Origin: Ciona savignyi
Taxonomy: Eukaryota > Chordata > Ascidiacea > Phlebobranchia > Cionidae
Reading direction: 5' to 3'
Length of the DNA stretch: 64,000 bases
Assembly (NCBI GenBank): GCA_000149265.1
Contig: CH002905.1
Coordinates: 336,895-400,894, forward strand
The notes beneath the pieces were generated by a model, which ran no database searches, was not told the origin of the DNA, and worked only from the letters and a program-made list of their open reading frames with translations. Within the stretch, counting starts at the first letter, position 1, and each line of letters begins with the position of its first letter. This document shows, piece by piece, positions 21,942 through 33,252 of the stretch. The translations under genes were made by a program, and so were the position numbers.

Positions 21942-24900
21942 ATGTCTTTGACTATGAATAATATGGAAGAAGCTGCCAGTAATGCAGCAATGAGGTTAGC
22001 AAGGGTGTTTGGCGGAAACGAAAATAACCAGGTGGAAACAGGAAGGCCGGATTCAAACGAAGATTTTCAAACGAGTGAAATAAATTTATTGTCCCAATAT
22101 GATGACGCGGATCTGATGAAACGGGACGTGGAACGAATAGAGGCGACCAGCAAACCGGTTACAACGACGCACAAAGCACCAAAAAGTATAAAAAATCCAG
22201 GTAAACTGATAGTTATAAAATTTTAAATAACATCTATGTAAGATTAGATAAAAAAGCTAAATAAAAAGTTATTTGGGACTTACAGAAAAGCTCGCGATAT
22301 GCGAATAAAGATTAATTCAAAAATTAGAAGAAATCTAGACATTTCGCCAATACGAAATCGACCGTCTCTTATTTAATAGATTTTCAATTTAATTTTAAAA
22401 ATATCAACTAAAAAGGCAACAATTTATGTGAGTCTAACTAGCTTTATATTTTAATCAACCATTTAATTTTATTTTTGGGGTGGTAGTTAGTTTCGAACAC
22501 ACAAAGATATTGTTGAAAACACCGTTTTTGTCTCGAAATCTCTCTCTGAATCGGTCGGGTTGACCACTCGGCCACACAATCGTTGAGCCAATTTAAAATC
22601 ATTGAACCGTGTTCATTTAGTTTAGTCCCCGCTAGCGTTGAGACGAACGGTTCTTGTTGTGGCCATTACATCATATTGAATAAATGAAACACACAAACTA
22701 TCACCTAAGGCAAATAAAACGTTAAACTGAACTAACAATGAAAGATCATGCATGGACCTCAAACCTATTCAAAAAACATAAAAAATAGATTGAACAAGTA
22801 AAACAGATTAAAAATTTCAAAACATATCTTATTAGGACTAAAATTATTATTTTGACTCCGTGTTTTTTTAAAACATTGCAATAGATCAACCAACATTGTA
22901 AACGTAAACTCAAAACAGATCGCCCTACATCAGCTGCAAGGAAGCAGACGTCTAGCAATACGGAGGATTCTTCCTCTTCATCGCTGAGCAGCCAACTCCT
23001 CTTCAGCATGGATACCATTGTGAGGCAGATCAGGGATGACATCATCTCAAGATGCACCAAGATCCGGGAGCGGGTGGGGGCGATGCGACACGAGGACAAA
23101 CAAGGTGATAATGCGGGGATTAGCTTGTATATCTGCAGCGACCCAACAACTACCAGACCTGCACTTGGCTATCACAGTCCCAGAGAATAAAATATTCCCA
23201 GAACATAAAACAAGCGACCACTCCCAGACAGATTTTGTGGGTGAAATCATCAAGTGATTCGATTGCCGGGGTGGAAACTTAATGAGATAAAATCCTATTT
23301 GAAACTGTGTACTTAATAAGTCAAATTACTGCTACCTTGGCAATGAATGGTTAGATATCTGACGATAAAGTCGTAAAATTCTTTAACATGGCGTACTCCA
23401 GCTAGTGGGTTGTCGTTGGGCAATGCACTTAGCAAATATTGCATGAACCAGCTTAATGGATTGAAAGTAAACTGCAGTGACATCTTTATCATATACTACA
23501 CACTAACATATATTTAAACTCGACTGTTAGCTCAAGGTATTCTGACGATTTTTTATATGACAACTACCTTACTACCTTAGTGTTTTTCATTCCAAAAAGA
23601 CAAAACTAAATTTTAAAGTGTCATTTTACTTTAATATACATAACAAGCTCAAGCTGCAAATTTAAAACAAGATAACAAATTCAATCTGGCCCGAATATGG
23701 CTTAATTTCACAATTTATCAAACCTTAGAATTGGGCATCGTCCCTGAAGAGTACAGAGCGGACTTGGAAAAACGTCTTGCTGATCTTATGATCGTCGGCG
23801 AAAGAAGTGGATTGAGTCGCCATAAGCTTTGTGTGTACGAACTGGAGTGTCATTTCCATATCAAGATCGCAATGGTGCATTTGGAAGGACCTACAGATTC
23901 TTTGGGTGGGTAGGCGCTCAGTGGTTTGCTTCATTTGCAATCTTTTTACTTGTAATTGGGTTAAAGTGTTAATATTGTATTTGTAGTTTAGTTCGTTTTG
24001 TAAGTTTTTATTTATAGTTTGGTCATGTTTTAAATTTTTATGTGTAGTTTAGTACATGTTTCACATTTTTATTTGTAGTTCAGTACATATTGTACATTTT
24101 TATTTGTAGTTTAGTAGGCCTACATGTTGTACATTTTTATTTGTAGTTTAGTACATGTTGTACATTTTTATTTGTATTTTGGTTAATGTGGTACTTTTTA
24201 TCTTGAGTTTGGCTAATGTGGTACTTTTTATCTTGGGTTCAGTTCATTTTTGTTAAATTTTAGTGTTTGTTTCTTTTCGCAGACAAAGCGATCCAATTAT
24301 ACCGAATGGGTCAATACGCCGAAGCTCTGCCAATGTTAGAACAGCAACTTGAAAAGACGACGTGTTATCTGCACGAGCTCATAGCTGGGTCGATGTTCAA
24401 CCTCGGAAGAATCGACGACGCTGGGTTTCACTACCAACAAGCCATAAAGAACATGAAGTCAAAAACTTTCTCTGAACGAACCATCAGGACTGATAAACAG
24501 CAGTCAAACCTGTTTGCTGCTGCTCGGAATGCCAAGGCAAAGGCAGGTGAAAGTTTAAAGAATAATCAACTCGACAACTCCAAAATGTTTTACGAAATGT
24601 CAAATGATCTCTATTCGGCCATTGAGAACAAAAGGGAGGCGTTAGAGGGCATGCTTCTGTGTATCGGCGGCGTTAATGACGTCATTCAAGCGATAACCAA
24701 ATCTGACAACAGTGATAATAACTCGTTGCACGCAAAGACAGCGTTACAGGTCATACTAAGGATGCAGGATAAGTTGTCAGACGTTGTCATGCACTCCGGT
24801 CTTGACTCCGGTTTCCAGTTCCAGTGTCTTGGGGTTTGCCTTAGCATCGTTGCTTCCTCATTTGAAGCCACGGGCCGCTACACCGCCGCTATAAGTCGCT

Positions 24901-27654
24901 ATAGAGACTCACAAGAGGCGTACAGCAAATTGGCAGACGACAAGACAAGAGTTCTGCGCATGCGCGAATGCGTCATGAAAGCACGTCACGTAGTTCGTGC
25001 CTTGGTCAAAACGCTGGGAAGGGCAAATTCGGAAGGAGAACTAACAACGCCAGTAAGTATAACACGAAATCTATACCCGACAGACCATACATACAAAGAA
25101 AAACTCAGACGACCCACAGCAATTAGTCTTTAATTACGCGGCGGTATCCATGCATGTGGGCACAAGTTTATTTCGTATTGATTGGCAATCAATAAGCATA
25201 TATCCCATATGCGGCGTACTTTAGCTTACCTATAGCTAAATAAAAGTCATGACAATTTTTTAATTTTACTTTAACATCCGCGCTTCATCTATGCTTACGA
25301 ATAAGTTAAGAAATAAAATCAAGTTTCATGGCTTAAATAACTAGATACATGTTTTAACATTGATAAGCTAAAACTGAGATTAAAATTTTATTTCGACGTG
25401 CCTCGACAATAAGTGTTCGATTCTAGTGTTTATTCGGCGTTTTTATGCATGATGGGCAGAAAAACAGCTGGCAAACATTATGGTCTGATGTTTAAAGAAA
25501 AACAAATCACAGTTACTAGTGTTATAATTTCATATGTTCACAACCGACGGGAATAAAAAATCATTTCATCAAATGGGCATGTGGGTTAAACACAGCAGTG
25601 TCCCACACCCAATCACCTTAACTACAAGCTGAAGCCAAGCTACAGCATATTTACAAATACCCATGATGCTCATGCTGATTACATGAGCAGCTGCTCAACG
25701 TGTTTAAACATACAACATCACTTGTACAAAAGATACGAATTCGACGCCATGTTTTTTATTGCAGTTGCAAGTCGATCTTATTCCTACACATTTCTCCCAC
25801 AGGTACGACAGGGTATGAGCATCGTTCTGCAGATGCACGACAGCTTTATGGCTGGCAGTGATCGGGCGAAAGTTGAGCCAACTTTCAGGGCGGAAAACCA
25901 AGCTGAATGTCTCAATAGTGTTGGGATCGGGCACTACGAGCTGAGACAGTTCGACCAGGCGGAAACTCTTCTTCAAAGAGGAGTTGACATCATGAAAGAA
26001 AAGTTTGGCGCAAACTGCAGGTAAGAACATCACGTCGTAATTGCTTCTGAATCAAGTGATATTTTCACATATTAACACGCTTATCAGTTGCCCCATTGGC
26101 CATACCACGATTATACATCTTCTTTTCTACAATGTTGTGTCGATAAGCACCTACCAACCGACCTGTTAGTATGTTGGTTTAATGCAGTCGAAAAGTTGCA
26201 GATTCGAAACTGGTCGCTAGCTAGTCGATTGTGTCCTTGGGCAATGCACCTTACGGACATTGCCTGAACCCAGCTGATTTATGGTTTCTACAAAATTAAA
26301 GGAACGTGTGAACTATACACAACATACTGCAATAGCTTCGGTGATCCGATGGTTGGCGCCTATCAATCCCCATGTTCCGGGCGATGTCTGCCTTACCTAA
26401 AATCAGCTATAGCTAGTTCATTGACTCAAGGTTTCGAACCTACAACCTTAGGCCGGCGTTTCTACATTTGTCCGGCCGGTTGGTCTAGCGGTTAAGTGCG
26501 TCGCCTTTCAATCGAAAGGTTGCAGGTGCGAAACTAATCGCTAGCTGGTCGGTTATGTCCTTGGGCAAGGTACTTAACGGACATTACCTGAGCCCAGCGA
26601 ATTAATGGGTTCTACCAAATTAAAGGAACATGTGAATCATACGCAACACACTGCAATAGCTCCGGTAATCCGACGATGGGCGCGAAGTGATCTAACGATT
26701 GCCTGTGTGATAACCCCCTTGGTTTTCCAATTCACGGGGATAAAGATGAATATTCTATCCTATCCTATCCTATCCTATCCTATCCTATCCTACATGTCAT
26801 ATTAGATATGAAAATTGGGATAAGATAACCATACTTATAAAAAGCACTTAGTCTGACGTTTAAATTTATATTGAGGCCGTGGCGACCACTAAATAATTAA
26901 AGTGATTTTGCGTTAAGCCGTCTCAGCGCCAAACAAGACTAAACAAATCTTGTCTGTGATCCCGACCTCAGAAAGCACCATGCAGGCTAGAGTTTTTCAA
27001 TAAAACATGGTCGGGTTGTAAATTCTACCAATACCCCTCATGTATAAAAAAAATTAGAAAAGCATTACAATAACAAAACTTGTAATTGTCACCTTGTTTG
27101 CCAATCTACTCAATGTATTTCTGTGCACAACACGTTTTACGCTGGCTTGGTATCAAATGAGTCGTAATCAAAACTATACAGCAGCTCGTGTAATGAGTAG
27201 CTGGCATTTAAAGATGGAACAACACAAAGCATTAGAATCGTTAACCCGACAGAATAGAAACGAGTTTGACTGTACCCTTGTATACGCTTTTAGTGTATAA
27301 CTTCACCCGTTTTTTTTACCGAGCTACGTTCCATAACCATAATGGGCTCGTCACTAGGCCCGTTTTAAAATAAAAGTCGGTATATATATGTATCGGTTGC
27401 GTTAACCATTCGGTTACATTGACGTTTACACCTGTTCTTAACATTGACCTAAACCACAACTTGCCCATTGCAGGCACATTACGTTGGCCCAGCTGCTATA
27501 CAACATGGGTCTGTTGTACCAAGATATCGGACAGCTCGTGAAAGCAAGGAATTGCTACGAAGACGCCAGGGCGCTTTACAACCGAATCGAAGACATGACA
27601 TCACGTGATGAGGGCATGAAAAAGACACAAGAGGCGCTAGAAGACATTGAATAA
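21942..27654 (+). CDS. TPR-repeat protein, function unknown
   Basis: Six exons fit in phase: 21942-22200, 22919-23104, 23729-23905, 24283-25052, 25803-26020 and 27474-27654, encoding 596 residues. The N-terminal 150 residues are polar with a serine-rich segment (TEDSSSSSLSSQLL) and no known domain. From about residue 200 on the sequence is helical with TPR character: AIQLYRMGQYAEALPMLEQQ, FNLGRIDDAGFHYQQAIKNM, ATGRYTAAISRYRDSQEAYS, SVGIGHYELRQFDQAETLLQ and NMGLLYQDIGQLVKARNCYE. The final two repeats resemble those of kinesin light chain. TPRs mediate protein-protein contacts; no enzyme or membrane part is visible, so it is probably cytosolic. No specific ortholog is recognised. Introns contain a 31-bp minisatellite and several SINEs. 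Confidence 0.82.
23390..23600 (+). mobile_element. Degenerate long SINE (family B)
   Basis: ccagctagtgggttgtcgtt, gggcaatgcacttagcaa, gaaccagcttaatggattga and tatactacacac in family order. In intron 2 of the TPR gene. Confidence 0.6.
23975..24260. repeat. About 31-bp minisatellite in TPR gene intron
   Basis: About nine tandem copies around tttttatttgtagtttagta plus catgttgtaca. The last copies drift (tcttgagtttggctaatgtg). It runs up to the polypyrimidine tract of the acceptor at 24282. Confidence 0.9.
26155..26370 (+). mobile_element. Long SINE (family B), partial
   Basis: aatgcagtcgaaaagttgca, tggtcgctagctagtcgatt, ccttgggcaatgcaccttac and aattaaaggaacgtgtgaac; it loses the family 3' end after the gatggttggcg phrase. 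In intron 5 of the TPR gene. Confidence 0.8.
26464..26795 (+). mobile_element. Full-length long tRNA-derived SINE (family B) with TATCC tail
   Basis: Best complete copy. Head ccggccggttggtctagcgg is A-box-like and aggttgcaggtgcgaaact is B-box-like. Core ccttgggcaaggtacttaac, then attaatgggttctaccaaat, caatagctccggtaatccga, ccttggttttccaattcacg and gataaagatgaatattctat, ending in seven to eight tandem tatcc units. About 330 bp, in intron 5 of the TPR gene. Confidence 0.93.
27322..27425 (-). mobile_element. Short tRNA-derived SINE (family A)
   Basis: Minus-strand copy: ataatgggctcgtcactagg, aaagtcggtatatatatgta and gcgttaaccattcggttaca. It ends about 50 bases before the last TPR exon. Confidence 0.82.
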
Positions 27655-27683
27655 ACTCTCATTTTTCGAGTAAAAATACCCTG

Positions 27684-27755
27684 TACGGTCGTGTGGCCAA
27701 ATGGTTAACGCGACCGATACATATACCGACTCTTATATTTAAAAAAAGGAAAAAA
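27684..27755 (+). mobile_element. Short SINE (family A), 3'-truncated
   Basis: acggtcgtgtggccaaatgg, taacgcgaccgatacatata and ccgactctta followed by an A-rich run. Just after the TPR gene stop. Confidence 0.8.
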
Positions 27756-30700
27756 AAGAGTAAAAATACCTAATTATGGGTAAAGCACGTTTATTTAATC
27801 AATGCTTGTTACGCGTTTAAACTATTTGCATGACCTATTCTTCAGTCATATGAAGACAACAGAGTTCAAATGACATTTCAAGTAAATTGTTAAACGATGT
27901 ATTGACGTCATTATCTGTATACGGGTAATTTGAGTCATCCAAAATGAATAAATGGGAGTGAAAACATGCGTCAAAATTTTGCTTACATGGTGTAAATACG
28001 CAAAGCTGCGAACGTGTGAACTATATTCGACCAAAAACAGGGTCGCCCTTGCTAGTAATACGTTGTTGCATATGGCTTTGTTTATAGAATAATGTACTTT
28101 ATGACTCAGCGAACAGACACTGTCAGTGATGTTCCCGTCTTACTCGCCATGTTCGGCAACTATACTGTTGCTTTGGCCGCCAGAATTTGTCAACTTCGTC
28201 TTAAATAATTCAGTGTTTGGCCAATAAACCTGTATACACGGTCGATATGCCACTGTTGCAGTCTAGCGATAATGTACAATTAAAACATAGAAGCATGGTT
28301 TTCGTGCTTTTCGACAAAAACGATTAAATATTAAGGAAATTTTGGAAAGCAACCTGCTCTAGTAACACGACGAATCGATTTCAATTCTTTAGAAAACCAA
28401 ATTAGGCAAGTAGGCTACATTTTGCTATAGTGTGTTCTTGGTGACCTTGTATTTTGACTTTTCTGTTAAAGAATTGGCTTCTTAATCAATCGCTCGCAAC
28501 ATCGATGATTCCCCACGGACACAAGCGAAGGCCACGCACAGTTTAATTTAGGTAGAACCCATTCAAAAGCCAAGATCGTGTTCCACTTTGACAGATGATA
28601 GAAATTGCGCGGCCAAAATAATCTCAAGTGAAAATGTCATATGGCTGGGTGGCCTATAGTAACCTACCGTCTCATAATAAGGAATATTCAAGAAAACGGA
28701 GGAAATATGGCAACCAAATGATTTATATCATACTTATTGAGCGAATTGAATTAATTTGTATACTATAACCAAAATGAATAGAATAAAGAATTCATAAATA
28801 ACACAAAGCAATTACAAGCAAATAAAAATACATTACAGATACTATTTATTACTTAAAAGTTTTAAAATAGAACAAAATCAAATAAAGCGGCATTTTGTAT
28901 GATTTAAAGTTATAATGTATTTTCATTATCTTACACTAGATGGTATTTTCTATTATACGCTACAATAAGCAACAATTATCCCATACACGACGTTAATCCC
29001 ATTTTAGTGCGCTTACAATATGTCTGTGTTGTCCTAATCAACGACCAAACCCAATATCGAAAGAGATATTGATTGTGTCCATTTTTAAACCAATAAACTG
29101 AAAATCGTTATCTTCTATACGGGTTTATAATTACGACAAATACGCAGAAATGGGATATATCAATATTGGTTTAACATATTTACAAAAAACTGCCAGATTA
29201 CACGTTTGTGTGAAACACATATTTCCCAGTCTGGTTTTGAACTTACCTTCAATCTAATTCCAGAACGGTACATTCCTGCAGAAACTCTAGCAAATGTGTT
29301 TTAGGTCTTTATATGTTGCAGAATAAATTGTTTTTTTGGTTAGCTTTCTTAAAACATTTTGATGAGTAATTATTGAACAGCAGAATACAATTTGATTGAG
29401 TGTAATCTGGCAGTAATTTATAAGTGAATTTCAGTACTTATTATTACGCTTCATATTATTATTTGTTTCCACTGTGCCAGTAAACAATTTCACTTGCTAA
29501 GAATATATAAAAACAAAACGTTTTTTGAGCTGAAATATTTTAAAAAACTTAAAAGAACGCTGCATAAATCACTCTGTCGAATTGATTGATCGTGGTTACC
29601 CATTGTTATGGAATATGCCTTACGAGATATTACGTATACGAGGGAGCACCTAATCTCGGTCATTGTTCAATGTACACAACGCGTTGATATAAGGGAAATG
29701 ACGTCATTTTATGAAGAATCGTGACGTGAATGTGGTAAAGCGGCAGAAGCGTTTTTCTACCATTTGGCATCACGTCATACATCGTACAGTGACTGATGCA
29801 TTGCTACTTGATATTAACAATCTATCGATTTTTTCATCTGACACAAAAACAACTAATATCGACTTCACAATGTACTCTGGTCTGCAAACGGTCAAAAGGC
29901 CATCCCATGTAAAGGTAAACAGCACCCACACTTATTTGTGTGGTGTGATGGTGTGTAACAACGTTATTTAATGTAGAAACTTAATTTTTGCATGTAGGTT
30001 TGCTAATTAAACGTAAATTAATCAACCACCCACAAACGTATACAGTTATGGACAATATAATGCCAGTAAACAGTTATCATAACACTGCACGAACAATATC
30101 TGAAATGCTTTATTTATGCTGTAAGCATAGAAACTGGTTTCTAATTACAAATTGAACTCATCACGATTGACATTTCTAACATTCTTTAAGACATCTCGCC
30201 ATTAAATTATAGCTTTTTGGATATAAAATACATTAACAAAATTACAAATTTATAACGATTTATTAGTGAACTACATTATCCGGCGGTAAAGTTCAAAATA
30301 AGAAAATGTATGGAATAATGTGCGCCAATACCAGTTAGAGAATGGTCCACCAGTAGATATTGTTATTAATTTTCTGACGCTTTATTCCTTATTCCTGGTC
30401 CTAATGATCGGATTGACCACATCAATACCTGCACTATGACGTCACAGTACCAATTACCCTTTCATTGTGCGTTAGGCCTGCTGTTTTCCCTCGATATTGA
30501 TTAAAAAATCGCAGTAGTTGCTCTTGATCGAAACATTTACGTCGTGTATGGTGTAAAAGGACGGTGAAGATTGGTCAGTTTGCGTATAACTGTGACGTCA
30601 TATATTATAACCAGATGGACAGGTTATGTTAAATGTAAGGTGAAAAGAAAACTCTTTACCGTTTATTGATTTTTGTTTCAGTTCTAAAAATTTCTAGTTT

Positions 30701-30817
30701 ATTGTTACCGTGTTTTAACCTCGTAAAGTTTATCATGGAATTAAAATCATATCAAATTTTCAGGCAAATGCAGCTTTGCAATTGATGTTTAACGCCATCT
30801 TAGTAAGATAGCAGCAT

Positions 30818-30895
30818 ATTGACTCTTATACAAAAAACGGTCCAAGTGAAGAGCCCATCATGGGTTCGAAACTTGGCTCGAAAAAAAAAGAAAAA
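30818..30895 (+). mobile_element. Short SINE (family A), 5'-truncated
   Basis: gactcttatacaaaaaacgg, gagcccatcatgggttcgaa and acttggctcg followed by an A-rich tail. Confidence 0.82.
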
Positions 30896-31212
30896 AAAGA
30901 TAGCAGCGTTAACCCCGTAGATGTGAGATCGGCAATACGTTTAAGCATATGTGACACAACATTGGGCGATGGTGGTATGGGAAAGTATCTAAGATGCGCC
31001 TGGGAAAAATCGATCCAAGCACTGTATATACGAAGTATTGTTTCCGTATTGTAGTTCCATTGCGACTGGCGTCTCCGGGATAAATAATACTCGACGCGAG
31101 CCAATCGAGGTGTATGTGATGTCACAAACGCAGTGTGGTTTATTTTAACAAAGTTAAGTTTCGATTACACGATGCTAAAAACAGCGTATTTTACATATAA
31201 TTTTTTTTACTA

Positions 31213-31308
31213 ATTCAAGTTTCGAACCCATGATGGGCTCGTCCCTAGGGCCGTTTTTTGTAGAAGAGTCGGTATATGTATCGGTCGCGTTAACCATTTG
31301 GCCATCCA
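31213..31308 (-). mobile_element. Short tRNA-derived SINE (family A)
   Basis: Minus-strand copy: gtttcgaacccatgatgggc, tcgtccctagggccgttttt, agagtcggtatatgtatcgg and gcgttaaccatttggccatc. Confidence 0.85.
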
Positions 31309-33252
31309 CCCTTTAAGAGAGAGTTCAATTCAGCATTCTATCAACACTTAATAACAATACCAGTGGTGTAAAAGGAATTTCCACCGTTCTTAAACGTGTC
31401 GGGTATTCCTCAGTGCTGTTCTCGCGACAACAGCAGTTATCGCTTGCATCAGCTGCTTGATTGTTTTGGGGGTTTTGTGCTGTTCTATTATAAATATTTC
31501 CTAACCCGATTGGAAAGGATTAAGACCAAATGTCCACTAAGTCTTAATCAGTTTTTCCTTCCCAAACGGGCTTAGTTTTTTTCTATTTTTAGCTCACGAA
31601 TCTGCCGCCATGTCCCGATCTGTTCTTTATGTCCATATTAAGAAAGAGTTGTTGCTAATTTGCGCGATATCGTGATCTGAGAGAGCGGAAACAATTCCAC
31701 GCCGACATCTTTCTTTCGATACGGCGACAGAATTTCGGTGTCTCGAGGGCTGTATGTTCACACAAGGGAGGCATTGGAATGCAGGCAAGCACTTGGCAAC
31801 CCGCACATGCGATGCGAGAATTGACTCGATGTGCGCTGATATTTACGTGACAACTGCACGAAACGGGCGCCGAAGAGTCCAGGGCTGCTCAATACTTCAG
31901 GTCGCAATATTCCAATCCCCATGGATTGGTGCACCAGCTGCTACAAATGCCACCGACCGCCTTTTCGAAAAGCAGGATTCGATTAAACTGCTTGAATAGA
32001 AAATTCGTGCAGATTTTGATAATTATTGCATCAGAGTCTGCGAGCTTTTAAAATTTCATGAATATATGCACTGTTCTATCCCTCGACTGGGATACATTAA
32101 CACAAATCGATATGAAACTTAAAAGAAGGCGCAATCCTCTCTGTTGTAAAAGCATTTGGAGTACAACAATGTTGTTGTTTCATAATCCGTAATGTCGTTG
32201 ATTACGTGGATTTGAACTAAATGCACGATAAGTAGAAGTGGAGTAGGCTGCGCATATTGGTGCATTATTGCAACGTTGGATATACTATAAGTGCAAAAAC
32301 AAATGATTCATATGAAGGTAGTAGCTTATAATTCGAATGGGTTAATTCTGTATCGAAAACAGAGGGAATTTGATAGAATGGCCGGATTTGAACTGACACG
32401 ATTGTTATGTATTTATTTATATTAGGAAATATTAACAATAGAGCAATTTCGTAGCTGTATAGCGGGATACCGGATGAGAGATTAGCAGTCAGCCTGGTGT
32501 AGTAGAGTTACCAGATCGTCGCTTGAGCCTCTCTCGGATTGAACAGGAAACTGTTTCCCTTTTTTCTTTTTATTCAGCGCCTCGGTCCATTCTTTCTACT
32601 GCGTTGATACTGGTCGGGATCAGTTTGCAACTGTCTCGTGACTGGCAAGGAAGTAGCAGAAAACAACTAGATTTGAGAGGTTTGATGTTATGCTTGATAT
32701 AAAGAAGAAAACACGCCATATGTTGTGGCAGCGCATGGTAATTTGTTAATTTGTGAATAGAAGGGTCAGAAGAGTGTGTTATGCAGTCTATACTGAAAAT
32801 GTGGAGCGTTACCGCAAAAACATTACAAAAACAAGCCGTTCTACGTAAGTAGAATCAGTAGGCGTCAAACAATAATTTGAGTCAGTTCTGTTGTGTTGTA
32901 AGCACACAGGATGTTTGGAATCTAGTTTTGTGTAGTTCTCTGAAACGCAAGGATATTAACGATTTGGCTAAAAGGTTCGAAGATGAATCGATGAAATGAT
33001 GATAGTTCTGCTCGCTGTATCATTGTCAGAGCGATCGATTATATAAACTTTTGTTACATAAGTTTGGAACCGATGACATGTTCCCAAAAAATCTAAAGAC
33101 TAAAACTGGGAGGAGTGACACTACCTTGATCACGACTTTCAATGCGGTTTTAATATCAGACCTTTTTTCTGCAGACTACATTATAGGCTTTTATATATTA
33201 TATGCTGGAATCAGTTGCTTTGTACTTCTTACGCAAACGGACAGACGGAAAT

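Larger units (their letters stand above)
27655..33252. other. Long region without a convincing gene
   Basis: AT-rich DNA (very AT-rich at 28740-28960) with family A SINE pieces at 30818-30895 (+) and 31213-31308 (-). One frame at 29711-29914 (+) ends at a good donor (gtaaag|gtaaac) and could be an isolated exon, but the peptide is not recognised. The rightmost part should contain the promoter of the CDK5 activator gene. Confidence 0.45.

Noticed and set aside
31754-31999. 81-codon plus-strand frame
   Set aside because: No domain, no matching splice sites, no recognised similarity.
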